DNA of 64,000 bases, taken from NCBI GenBank assembly GCA_029204225.1, contig MU831547.1:1-64000 (forward strand), given 5' to 3'. Within the stretch, counting starts at the first letter, position 1. Each line of letters opens with the position of its first letter. A program made the translations under genes and the position numbers. The stretch comes from Diphasiastrum complanatum (Eukaryota; Streptophyta; Lycopodiopsida; Lycopodiales; Lycopodiaceae). Positions 47,111-59,641 of this stretch are shown here, one piece after another. The notes under the pieces were generated by a model that saw only the letters and a program-made list of their open reading frames with translations, searched no databases and was not told where the DNA came from.

Positions 47111-47766
47111 GTTGGATTTATTTCCTCTACTCTTCTACATCCCATGTTAATCTAGTTCCATTCATGTTGCTATAGTTTTACACTCATTGTCGCACAGTCT
47201 GTTGCAATACTCTATTATCAAAGACAGGCAAGAGAGTGGCAATCCGACTTGTCGGAGTTGGCCAACTTATCGAGAAAGCCTGACTTGGCCAACTTATCGA
47301 GAACTCCGACTTATCGACTCAACTGACTATCGTCGAGGACCTTCAAACAACTATTCTGACTCCATTGACTATTGGCAATGACACGCTCGACTTCGAATAG
47401 TCCAAGCCTTCTCATGCCCACTTCAGTATTGTGCAACTACTTGGACAATGATAGTAGCAGCCAGGATCTATTCTAGACGGTGCAACGGCTCCAGGTCATC
47501 TTCTTGTACATACATCTACACAAATGTAAATTGTATATAGTTGATCATTGTTATCAATTAATAATCAACAGACAAAATAGGCTGATTTCATATACGATTG
47601 AGAGCTCATAGACGTCGAGATGACAACTTCTCAGAGACAGACATAGTAGATGCTTTCAAGCATTGATTCTTTTCTTTCAGACTGATTGCCAAAATAAGCT
47701 CATAGCTGTTACAGATCGTAGTTAGAGCACGCAGTTCCGTCCGCTATTGATTTGTGCTCACCAACA
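47110..47766 (+). mobile_element. 3' LTR (about 657 bp) of the 45-47 kb copia element
   Basis: Begins TGTTGG and ends CCAACA, a matching 6-bp inverted terminus, right after the G tract. Inside, ttggccaacttatcgagaa occurs twice (about 47258 and 47286). No 5' partner LTR was identified. The end is inferred from the inverted terminus only. Confidence 0.6.
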
Positions 47767-50080
47767 TCATCTGACTTGTATATCTATACATTCAATATGA
47801 ATAGATTGTTGTCTGGTTTTGCATTCAGATTCTATCAATGTTGCATGCTTTCTGCTTTCTATCTGACTCTCTAATTGATTTGTCTACTTCCGCAAACAAT
47901 CGCGCAATTAGGCTCTGTTTTGTGTTCACATACTATAGTAGTGCACGCACCGAGGGAATCAATCAAATTTGCCCTTTTGGCTTTGACCCTTCTCCCTTGG
48001 CAAACTTTTCTAGAAGAAATTTTGCCCTTTCGGCTCTAACCCTTCCCCCTCCTACACCACCACCACCTCCTCATCATCTAAAGGTAAGGACCTAAATACA
48101 TGTGTAGATATGGCTATAGGTAAAATTTGTTCTTCTAATACATATAAAGTCAATATTATTTTGCGTACCGCATGACCCAAGTCAAAAAAATAATTAACTC
48201 TAATGACTAAATAAAATGAGAAGTATTTCATAAAGAAAATAGAGGCCTTTGAAGAGGACCAATCTAATTTTCAAATTCTTCAAATTGACATTTATTCTAG
48301 CTTTGATGAGAAATGAAATAACATCTATTTTTTATGTTGTAACAGAGGTTAGATGTCCAATTTAGATTTATGTGACTTATGTACAATATTGACATCATAT
48401 ATGAAGACAGTACTATAAGCCCATTTTTAGATCATGTTGTCTAAGAAGATAAGAACTCCTGATTCAAGTTTTCGAGTATAGCACATGACAATTGCCAAAT
48501 ATTTTCTCCTATGCTTTTACTTCAAATAGGTTGTGATTTATTTTCCAAATAAATGAATGTGTGCTTCTAATTTCCAAGTGATAATTTTGATTATTACATC
48601 AATTTTTTCAATGACCATTGGAGGCCATATGTTGTTCTGATGGAAATGAATAAAATTGGACTAGCTCTACATGTTTGTGCTAAGATGAATTTGATTACTC
48701 ATACACATGAACTTTTTGACTTGCTATCGCCAACATACAATGAAAATTATTCACACGTTGACTACCCAATCTTTAGTTATATTCATTTTCCAATTAGATA
48801 TATAAGTGGTATTCACATTGTTGCCTTGTTATCTTTTTTACACAATTCTTTATTGCAACAACTATAGGCTTTCTACCAACTTGATTCTTTTTTTTGTGAA
48901 TGGTTTGTGATATACAACACCAAATTAATTTCACAATATTCAAAAGCAACCTGATACTCAAAAGGAACATTACTAATGTTTCAAATTTTTGAAGTTTTGA
49001 TATATTTCTACCAACGTGAAGATGAATTTGCTAGAACTAGTAGAAGAAACATTCCATAGCCTCAGCCTCGCTTCAAGAAAATGTTCAAGATCATGGTCCC
49101 AAAACCTAATGTTAAAACAAATTCCAACCAATTTCTAGCAATTCCAAAGTTCAATAAAAACATAATACTATGTTTTCTAGAATGATCAAGCTTAGTACAA
49201 GGAAAATATTCGACTCTTTGGATCCAACACATCAAGAAAATAAATCTTTCTCTAGGAGTGCAATTAGTATTCAAGTTGGTTCACTTGATTTTTCCCATCT
49301 TCTTTTAGTGTTTGCACTAAAGATTCATCGACAATTTCATGCTTATGTAAGGTGTAGCTAAATTTTTAACTGTTCATAAATGTATCATTTGTAAAGTCTT
49401 TCTATGGAGACCTACACTTGTTTCCATGCCAACAAGTTCTAAGATTCTAATGGAGAGAATCAAGGAACTTGATGGGTAATTATTTAATTGAGGAAGATAG
49501 CAAAGGGGGATGAGATGTCAACTATGTTCTCAAAAGATAAGCATCTATTTCATAAGACGTATTGAGCATAGTGAAAGGCCAAATTTTAACATGATTTGTA
49601 ATTTTGGATATTAATCTAATTAGTCTTTTGATGAAGGTTGATGGATTCAAAGAGAGCTCCATAAGAAAGCTCCTTGGGTGCAAGAAATTGGATTGTTGTA
49701 AAGGTCTTCCTAAAAGATACATGAGAAGCATCAAGGTCAAGAAGGCCAAGGGTTAACCTATATAAGAGGAAGTTCAAGCCCTATGGAGCATTTCGAGATT
49801 GTGAGGAGAAGGGAGGAGTTCATAAGCATCACCAAGATCAATCATCCTATAAGAGACTTTACATAAAAGCTCAAGAGAATGATGAGAGAGGGGGATTTGG
49901 AAGCTTAAGGCTTTGAAACTAGGCAACAATGGCTAAAGACACCTCTTAAGGGCAATGAATCTTGTATAGAGAGACCATTCCGCAATATAAAAATGCTTAT
50001 GAATACTGTGGCCAGTAAATTGAGTACTGTGCCAAGTAACTTAAATGTATAGTTATTTTAATTGGGAGACACCTTTACTT
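47767..50080. other. No recognisable gene
   Basis: Short frames without known domains (for example 48640-48867). A local duplication of about 55 bp is seen at 47970-48052 (tttgccctt..ggctt/ctc..acccttc twice). Probably decayed interior of the element whose LTR starts at 50129. Confidence 0.4.
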
Positions 50081-50089
50081 TAATCTGAC

Positions 50090-50109
50090 ATCTGATGAGG
50101 ACATCAGAT
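50090..50109. other. Perfect 8-bp stem hairpin just before an LTR
   Basis: ATCTGATG and CATCAGAT separated by AGGA, about 20 bases before the LTR at 50129. Confidence 0.8.
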
Positions 50110-50128
50110 TTTATAAAGGTGGGGTGGA

Positions 50129-51607
50129 TGTTGTAAAGCTACCTTTACAAGCTTTACTTCCAGCGCCAGCTATGTCCCTGGAGCCAGCAGCGCCCCTGCT
50201 GCTCACGGCGCCGTTGGCACCGGCACCGCTCCCGGCGCCACTGTGACCAGAATATAGTCGGCGCCAAGTTCTTATGGCTGAAAACCTTTGATCGGTTCTA
50301 GCGGAGTCCAGAGAGCTCAGATCGATGTGCAATCACCTCACATGATCTAGGCATGATTAAAGAAAGCCTGGGGATCAATAAAATCTAGAGAGAGAAAATG
50401 GCTTTCTAGAAAGAGAAAATCCTAGAGAGTAAAAAACGTGCTTTACTAGCTTGGGTAGAGTGCTTGGTATGAGGGGGGTGCCGAATCACACCACTACTAT
50501 AGGGGAGTGCGGGTTGCGACTCAGGGCGAGCTCCAACCAGGTCTCAGCCTCCCTTGCTGGAATGTTGTCATGGCTCTCGCCTTGGCATGCTAGCACCCCG
50601 GAGACTAGGGTCGGTCACACACTTGAAATGTAATCTTCTCAGATTTATCAATAAAGTGGGATTTTTCTCAAACTGACTCTGATTACCTTATGGGTTTCAG
50701 TGTTCGGTAAAAGCGCCAGTTGTAAGGCCACTTCCAAATTTTTAAGTTGGCACATAGCTGAGGGTCGTATCCCGGGATGCCAGCGGTATGCCGTCGGGAC
50801 CATTCAGTCCGTGGCGCCAGCGGTATGCTGTTGGGACCATTTGGTCCAGGAACTGATTGTCTCCATATCTGTCGTGGCTTGTGGTTCTGAGTGTTCCTTG
50901 CATGAACGTGAATGGGTTAAGCTCTTGGGGAACGGGCTCTAACCTGTCGACTGAGTTGGATGGCTTGATTGGGTGGAAGTTACCTGTTTATGGCTGTCCA
51001 GTCTGGCGTGGCGCCAGGTTGGCTTCCAGCGCTCGTGACGAAGCTTTCAATTGGTTAAGTCTGATGTAAGTCAGACCAGTTGCTTGGATTGGATGTTACT
51101 CGTTTGTAACGAAGCTTCGAGTTGGTTAAGTTTGATGTATGTGGGGCGGCTTGCTTGGAGGGAAGTCACTCACATCGGGACCCCCGATCTGGCATGGCGC
51201 CAGGTTGGATCTCAATGTTGGTTTTCGGAACTTCAAGTTGGTTAAGTCTAATCATTGTTGGCGAGTTGGCTGCTTGTATGTCAAGTGGGTTTGTATGGCA
51301 AGAGTTGAAGGCTGGGAAGCTAAGTCGTGGTTCCTATCATCTCCATCCATAATCTCACTGCTAATCTAGATCCATTCATTTGTTGTAAATACTTGTACGG
51401 TCACATACTCTGTACAAATACATGAAAATCGCAAACAAGTATCAGCTCGACAAATCGTCGAATCTGCTTTGATCACCCTTTGAAGACACTCTTTTCAACA
51501 ATTGTTGAAGTTGTTATTGAGTCGACTATCAACTATCGATTTGATTGTTGACTATCGATTTGACCATCTATTTTCACGCCCGCGTGATTTTCGTAGAATC
51601 TCCAACA
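50129..51607 (+). mobile_element. GC-rich LTR (about 1479 bp), 3' LTR of a decayed element
   Basis: Starts TGTTGTAAAG right after a purine tract aaaggtggggtgga and ends tccaaca, so the termini are inverted TGTTG/CAACA. It is rich in GGCGCC and in subrepeats. Flanks gtgga and gaaca do not match, arguing against a solo LTR. Family unknown; no partner LTR is seen in the window. Confidence 0.55.
50770..51281. repeat. Subrepeats inside the GC-rich LTR
   Basis: Two copies of ccagcggtatg..gggaccatt..gtcc lie near 50778 and 50818. Three units with gaagctt/gaactt followed by ttggttaagt start near 51034, 51101 and 51215. The block ctggcgtggcgccaggttgg (51003) recurs with one change at 51189. Confidence 0.8.
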
Positions 51608-53130
51608 GAACAAATTCTGCCCATTAGTGACTACTAACAGCACATAGTGCCTTAATCCAAATTGTAAATCTATTCATTAAGCATTCTTGTAATTGTTCTA
51701 CTACCATGTATAAATATTCAATAGCACGTCAATGTAAAGGTCAATCTATGAATCAAATAATCCATGAATTGATCAGACATTCAATCATAACGCAACCTCT
51801 CGATCTTTCTCTATGTTTCTAGAATATTGTTTCAAGAAAATCGTGCATTTGAATGCGCTGACTATACATATACTTTCGACTTAATTGAATCGTTTCCAGT
51901 AAAACAGAGTTGTGTCTATGTACTGTCAATTGCTTTATTTTCAATTTTGTCTAATTCATTGCATGTAGATAATATAATCCATAGGTTGTATCGTTCTTGT
52001 GACTTGTAGTTAATGTTGATTGTAATGCTCTAGTTCCGACTTGCTTGATCTATTCATGTTTCCACATCTTTAACGAGTTCGTGATTGTATCGATCCTTGG
52101 GACTTTGAAGCTCGGATCAAGTAGAGCTATTATCGACGTATAGCTCGAATCTGATAGACGTAGATTCATGCACTGAGGAATCCTTTCCATCAGCAAGTAT
52201 AGATGAGCTGAGAATAACGCCAGGGTTATAATTTCTACTTTATGAAATATATCCCCCATTTTATCACTAACATATCATGCAAGAAGGACATCAATTAGGG
52301 TTGAAAACCTAATGTCAGTAGCTTGCTATAAGAAATCCTCATTCCTTGTGCAAACCATGTTATGTAACTGGTACGGCAATTAACAGAGCGCATCACCAGT
52401 GTGTTCTTATGGGCGCCATAGCATGTCAAAAATCACATTTAAAAGCATGTATACAAGCAGCCAACATACGCATAACATTACCTAATGTAAATTGCTAAGA
52501 ATCAGTACTTGAAATAGGGAAAAATAGGAGGAAATAGTTAGGTCGTCAATCAAACTTCTTGCGGAGTTAAATTCAAGCAAAAAAAAATAATGTACCAATT
52601 TGTGCTTAAACTATGCTAGTTTCTATGCAGATCCAACCAACATGCTATACAATTCAAATATTGTTTTTGGCAAAAAAGGTAGTCACTTGCTGATGGATTA
52701 CAATCAATACTGCTGTCAGCTATTCATAAATCAGCAAGAGCAACTAGTATGAAAGAAGGCTTACCGAAGTATTGATCAATCGCCATTTAAAGGAGGCAGT
52801 TGGGTGCTGAAGTCGCCCTCCAAGCTTGATGATTGGGAGGTGCAGGCAGCAAAGGGAAAGAAGAATAGAGGAGTAGTAATGGTTCAGCCACATGTGAAGC
52901 TTAGATAGCCATCACATTCTTAGATTAAAGGGTGCCCATTCAATCTTATCCATTAAAAGTGGTTTGAACTTGACCACTAGATGAAAAACCATGTGAAAAC
53001 CAGGAGGGGTGTCAAAATGTGAAGATAGAAATGACTAAAACGAACTTACAACGACGTGGCCTTGTGCATTTAGAACCTCAGTATATCGAGAAAGAGCAAT
53101 GTATAATAGGTTTAAATCCAATATTATCCA
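51608..53130. other. No confident gene; two weak minus-strand candidates
   Basis: A 69-codon ATG frame lies at 52259-52050 (minus) without a known domain. Near 52790-52760 (minus) an ATG-containing stretch runs into a consensus donor GTAAGCC after a pyrimidine-rich leader, the look of a short first exon, but no next exon was found. Confidence 0.25.
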
Positions 53131-53246
<116 letters not shown>

Positions 53247-53249
53247 CTC

Positions 53250-55050
53250 TACACTCCCACAATACAAGACACCTTTTCATGGATTATATAGGAATTTATG
53301 ACACTTGCGTGTATGGGAAGAAGTATAAGGAGAGAGAAGAATAGCAACATAAGTTTTGCTTTTTCATTTGTTCTTTGTGTTTATAATGTGAGTTTTCATC
53401 TTACCAAATGGAAAAATGATATGCGAATGCATATTTTGTGGAGGCAACCGTGCTTTTCCCCTTGCTTTTTTATGTATGGATGCAATTCCTTGCACGTTAG
53501 AGCCCTTTGTATAATTTCTTATCATTCTAGAGGGATAATCCCAATTCTTACGCCCTTATTAGGATATTCATTGACTTGGAATCAATGTTGTCGATAAATA
53601 AGATGCCATATGCTTAATTGTACTCAATCACATAACATGCACTTTGAAGTTAGTAAATCGCATTCATGATCATACTTAGTGGACACATATGCACACAACA
53701 TGAATTGCAAAATACCATCAATGTTGATCCACTTGATCCTAATCTTCATTTGAATCTTCAATCCACCTGACAGCAAAGGAATGTCCCCAATGACCAATTG
53801 TAGAAGGACATCGTCCTTCTTAGAGTCCACCAACAAGCATGCACAATGTACATATGAACCTCTCCATCACCCCTAAGGAGTCTATCTCTCTAGATTTTGC
53901 TTACGGATTTCCCATCGTCCATAAAGGGAGGAAAGTCATCTCTTTATGAATGATAGGAAAACTAGCACAACAAGGTTGGGGCCAAACTTTCAAGCAAATT
54001 TTCACCCATTCTAATGTTGAGTAATAAGGATGATATAGCATGAGCACTTACTTCAAAAAGAAGCAAAACTCTCATCATTAGATCTCAATAGATAAATTGT
54101 TCATTTGCAAGACACTTATGTTAGCAAAACCAAAATTTGCATAGTGGACTCCTTGAAATGATGCATCCATATGTCAAAAACAAAGAGAGCTTACATAATT
54201 GTTTCCATATGAGGTGTTCAAGATCATACATTGTCATGTCAAAAGCAAGAGACATATCCATACACAAATGTCATGATCATCAAAATACTTGAAAATTGAG
54301 GCAAGTAACATACATAGACATGCAAAATAAGCAAAATCCTTCAAATTCTTTACCCTTCAATCTCAAAGCAATATCTTAAATCATAACTAAGGTGATTGGA
54401 AGTACGTCAACAGGTGGAAAGGGCGATCCTTAAAAGGCAATTCTTAATAGTGTGGAAAACTTGAAAAATACTTTCCCTGACTTTGTTTCCAAACACATAA
54501 TGTTAAGGAGAGAATAAATTATATCTCTAACTAACTAGGATAAATCTCAATGTAGCCTCTGTGTTAAGGGAAGCACAAGACATTAGGCTCTAACTAATTG
54601 GTGGTTAACATTAGTGTCAATTAGAACAAGCCATGACTAGAGTGGTAACCCGAGGACGATATGAACACATAGACTAGACATGTTAGAGCAACTGTGTAGC
54701 AAGTACTAGGATGTGGCTTTGGGATGTGGGGGATATACAAGAGGTACCAAAAGCATAAGATGAGGCATTTGAATCAAATGTGACTTAAAATATTTATTGA
54801 GAGGTCTCAATGACCTTCCAAACTAGGCATCACATATTCGTTGTGGGGGAGGCTAGTGTTGTAATGAGACACTATCGCTACTACCTAGTGGTCACTCTAC
54901 AAAATCACATATTTACATACAAAATGTCATTCCAGCTTCAACGACTAGATCTAAGATATCTGAAGTTCTCTCTTTCAATTCATTACAATGTCTAGTATTT
55001 CTAAAGTTTTATAATTGATCTCATCTATACAAAATAAAAATTGTCCTTCG
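53250..55050. other. No recognisable gene
   Basis: Scattered short frames on both strands, none with motifs I know. Confidence 0.4.
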
Positions 55051-55053
55051 AGA

Positions 55054-55420
55054 TCATCTACCTTTTTTTGCTATATACTCATCCAATAAAATATACCTTT
55101 CCAAATACAAAAATGAGTCCTTAGGATCAACAGGGAATCTAATAAGTAATTCTCTATAAAATTTACCAATACTGGAAGCTGATTCTTCCTCAGCAACAAT
55201 CTTATCTACAACAACATTGAGATCCCTCGCTTGTTCAGAAGCAGGACTCCTTATAAATCCAATATGATCTAGCAAGTATTTGATTGGTGACCTTCACAGC
55301 ATATGTGACATTTGCTAATACTTCTCAAGGCGTAAAGAGCGTACTCAACAAAGATGAAGGCTAGCTGACTCAAGATTCTACCACTATAAACATCACGTAC
55401 TTGTTCTTAAAATGAAGAAA
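55054..55420 (-). pseudogene. Unrecognised coding block in two frames
   Basis: Minus strand, right to left: after a tttcttcattttaag acceptor-like site, EQVRDVYSGRILSQLAFIFV, EYALYALRSISKCHICCEGH and a stop (about 55406-55275); then in a shifted frame LLDHIGFIRSPASEQARDLN, VVVDKIVAEEESASSIGKFY, RELLIRFPVDPKDSFLYLER and YILLDEYIAKKGR to TGA at 55054. The composition looks like real protein. The CHICCEGH cluster could bind zinc, and several transposases end in an aromatic-rich segment followed by C-x-x-C, but I do not recognise the family. Confidence 0.4.
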
Positions 55421-56109
55421 GGTATGAATACATATAAATAATCACTATGAACCATAATCAATTACAGTGATCAGGTTTTTGTGTGTTCAACCATATAATA
55501 TTTAATTTTGGGGCAGGAAAATATTTATAAAGAAGTGTACACAAGCACATACACATTCAATTTACTATATTTATATCTACATCCTAGGCTCTACGGAGTT
55601 CTATGCAAGACCTGAACCGTTAATGTTAACTGACCATGAAATAAATAAATAAATGATTTAGAGGTTCTCAACTTGAGCTATGTTTAGAAAACCCCAAAAT
55701 AAAGTTGCTAAATCATCAAGCTTATGGTCTACAAAACACGAGCACTACAAGTGTTATCATAATTGCATTTCACAATGGCTGAATCAGATTATCACTTGCA
55801 CTTTTCAGGTTCCGAATTTGCAAGCTACTACAAAATTTCAAATTCATAGTACCAAGAGCATTTCAGCTCCAGAATCCCTTGCATCTAGTGTTCACTCTTG
55901 ATTCTCCAGTATTTTGATATTTATCAGCTGTGGAATTATGTCAGGATCCAGACGGTGACCTCTTAAAATGGATCTCTTGCACAACCGCCAAGGACAGTGA
56001 ACACTATATCTTACTTTAGTTGGGGCAGGACTCAACTAGGTTTTATACATTTAAGTGTGCGGCTTCAGCAACTCTTTGTATAGAATTCAGTAGCCATTGT
56101 GTGTTGTGT

Positions 56110-57377
56110 TCAAACATTGCTTTGCTTATATGAAGCTGTATCCAGAACCTGTTTACCACACATAGCGCATACACCTGCAGAAGCATACTAGAAATGTCAG
56201 CATCATATCTATATTGAAAAACAAAATCAGCTGTATGTTCACTTAGAACCAGCTCTCTAAAATAGTTCTCAGAAATGGATTACTTGAATGGGTACAGCAT
56301 GCTGCCAAAGTTGTTTCAGACCAATTTCATGCCTAGCGGTGAATTAATGCCCAGTGTAGCACTTGCCACACAAGCAAAAACAGCAATCACTGATGGAATT
56401 GTTCACACTCCAGGTTAGCTAAGTTTCTAACCATCAATTTCAAATTTACAAAGTTTTGGTTCTTCATCTATGTTAAAAAGAAAGGGCAATTGCACATATT
56501 ATGAGAAATATTAGCATTTTGCTTCTGAAGGTTGTAAGAAGAGTGAGCAAAAGAAAGGCAAGAAACAAACATGTCACCTTTGCTGAGAAGGTTGCAAATA
56601 ACAGTAATGAAGACACTGGACAATTTGAACTCTTTCCTACTGCATTGGCAACTCAAGTCACGAGTGTTGGTTATTACACATTTTTTGGTGCCTTTAAAGT
56701 TTAAACACACGAGTCCGCATTGAGACTATAGCTTAATTCCTTAGAAGAAGTGAATTGTGGACATTGTATATGACTTGGGGAAAACACAACACATTAGGTC
56801 AAAGGCAAGGAAATGGTACCTGTGAAGCTTCCGTCAGGGGAAGTTAACATCATGAAGAATGTTCTATTCATTTTGGGTTGACCAAGAATCTGCTTTTAGT
56901 TGGGGCCATTATTAAACAAAATATGACAATAACTTGAGTCTTATGCCACATGGCACGCACACTTGGCCACTTGGACCCAACTTGCACTTAACTAGAAAAA
57001 AGAAGGGTACAACACATTCACAACTAGAATGCCCCCATGACAAATGCAGAACATAAAACCATGTAAGTGCCTAGCCATCAGGGGTAAAATTGGCATTATA
57101 TGTCAACAGGTATCTGTCTAGAAGATAAGAAAAATTGATAATACAAAATAAAGTAACATTACAAACACATCTTTTTCCCAAGACGATTGCAATACATCAT
57201 GAATAACAAGAAAGACAAGGTTTGCAACATATATTGTCTAGTATCACAAAACAAAATGTTCATGATTCTTTCGATTCCAACTTACCTTTCTTGTATGCAC
57301 ATGATTGACAGTACTTTCCATCTTGGTGAAGTTGTTGCTTGCAAATGGTGCATTTTGTAGTACCATAAGGAGTCCAC
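56110..57377 (-). CDS. CRIPT: CRIPT-like protein, last two coding exons (partial gene)
   Basis: Exon 57377-57286 (92 nt) encodes WTPYGTTKCTICKQQLHQDG plus KYCQSCAYKK, and exon 56174-56110 encodes VCAMCGKQVLDTASYKQSNV and TGA. The introns use GT-AG (donor AAAG|GTAAGT, acceptor TTCTGCAG|GT), and the split glycine codon (G + GT) fits exactly across the 1111-bp intron. Paired C-x-x-C motifs and the TPYG..K..C start match the C-terminal half of CRIPT, about 100 residues in full; human CRIPT binds PDZ domains and is linked to the minor spliceosome. Residue choice follows the plant type. The upstream exons (starting MVC in relatives) were not found up to 64 kb. No damage is seen in the two exons. 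Confidence 0.9.
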
Positions 57378-57459
57378 CTAATAATGCATAGCCAAATATG
57401 CCAAAAAAATGTTAGAAGCAATTTTTCTAGAAACTTCCACAAAAAAAGAGATTCCAAAT

Positions 57460-59640
57460 TTCATTTAAAAAAAAAAGGACACTATATACTAAATAAAGAA
57501 ACAAGATAGAATCCTAGATGATGTCCAATGAAAACAGATCCCACAAATATGGTTTAAACTCACATGACACCATCAAATCTTGGTTAGCAAAGTAATACTT
57601 GAGCAATGAAAAAACACATAACATAGGTTCAAAACAGATTGAATATGCTACCAAGTATGCCTTGCTCTAAAAAGAACATGACAGCTAAAATTAGCCCAAA
57701 ATTGGACGCAAAATGGCTGGTTGTGGATAGCAATGGAAATTATGGTCAATCAAAAGTTTGACTCCACTTTTAAACACCAAAAGAGGAAAAATTTCAAAGC
57801 AAACTTCTTGGGCCAGCACCCTTCTCCTTCAATAAGACACCTAGCAATCAATCACAATTAAGGCTCACACCCCTTGTTCTTGGATTAAAAACGACAGCAA
57901 TTAAATTAGAAACCTGCTTTCACCCATAGATCATAAAAAACTGACAACAAATACAAGGTTATGAGATTCACTGTGTCACAGTACATGTTTGGCTATGATT
58001 TGAGAGGAACGTCATCATGCACATCTTAGCCGTTCTCGATATCAAATGGTACATATGGGTTTCATTTGTTGATTAGAGTTGTATTCTATAGGTTTTTGTG
58101 CAAAAATCCTGAGAGCTTTAGAAACTGCCCTGCAGATTGAAAGGTATAGTATTGTAAGATTATTTCCTCAGATCCTAGTTAGTTAGCGGGTATTCTTGTG
58201 ACCTAACAGTTCTACCAGAGCACAAGGTTCATAGGATAACTACAAGGAAGTCCAATATAATTTTCTCGAGGTTATTGGCAAGCCACTCTCCTCTGCATGT
58301 CAAATTTTATTGATTACAGTGCCAACATTCAAAGACTTGAAAAAAAAAAGAAAAATCCCGAAAATTTTGTCCAAACTCATTCTACATAAAGAAGGCAATC
58401 TAGCCCTTCAACTTCTTTGCAATCATCAGTCAAATGAGAAGTAGAGGATCTTACACTCCTAAAAAAAATTAAATAAAAAGATATAGATATAGAAAACCAT
58501 TCCACTCTAGAATGACCCTAAATACCAAAACAATGTTCTAAAATGCCATGCATCTATATACAAATTCATCCCAATCCTAGATTTTTTTATATTGAAATTT
58601 ATTTGCTACAAGTAGGCTTTGGAGAGATGTTAGCATCCCATACCACTATTAACTAACACCTACTACTCACTCCAATCTAGCTCAACTCTGGCTATATCTA
58701 TCAGTAAACATAGTACAAGATAACGAGATATTGTGATCAACAATATTAACTCTGGCTATATCTATCAGTAAACATAGTACAAGATAACGAGATATTGTGA
58801 TCAACAATATTTTACCCCTTATCTTTCTCATGTTAAAGATATACTACATCAACGTTCATCTTGGCATTATGACTCCTAGTTGGAAATTTTCCACTGCTAT
58901 GCATCATCCACTAAGGGATTTTCAGCATCACCTAGCAATCAAACGATATTTCCATGATTATCTAAGTCACTAATGAGTGACCCTTTCTCAATCTACAAAA
59001 TTTATTAGTTCAGCAATATGGATTAAAAATTTGAAAGAGCACTAATCAATCTAAATGAAATGATTGACAATGAACATACTCAAGTCCAAGACAAATATAT
59101 CTAGTTTGAATCATGAACTTGATTTTTCCTCGTCCAAAAAAACGTTACAGAGAATCACCTTGCTCTATTTCAATAGATCATGAGGTCACATTCATAAGCA
59201 ATTTTGGATTCACAATCCAAATGCTTCTAAATGTAGATTGTTAAGATACAAATCTGACTGCCAAAATCGTGATATTGGCCGAACACTACTCATAATCCAG
59301 CATCACATTAATCCAGTCCAATTCAAAATTCAATCTTTAAGTTTGCACATCAATTCTCTGAACATCACAATCATAAAGAAAATCAAAAACTAGGCACAAG
59401 AATTTAAGGGTATACTAGCTAAATATTGAGCATAGACCTTAAAGAACCATTTTGAACATTAGGAGTAAATTTTAAGCTTGTGTAGAAAACTACAACAACA
59501 ACTTTGAGGGTGCCATTACCAAAGGGCAAGCAACTATGATCTCAATCATACCTCACTGTAGCACAATGCTTTGTTGTAAGTCCAAATCTCAAAATCAAGA
59601 AAAATAATCTATATCGCTTGTAATTTGTACACTTATAGCC
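57460..59640. other. No recognisable exon; probable CRIPT intron or flank
   Basis: AT-rich sequence with a perfect 64-bp tandem duplication. I searched the minus strand for the N-terminal CRIPT motifs and did not find them. Confidence 0.4.
58684..58811. repeat. Perfect 64-bp tandem duplication
   Basis: 58684-58747 and 58748-58811 are identical by direct reading, so the event is recent or the copy is an assembly artefact. Confidence 0.95.
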
Positions 59641-59641
59641 T

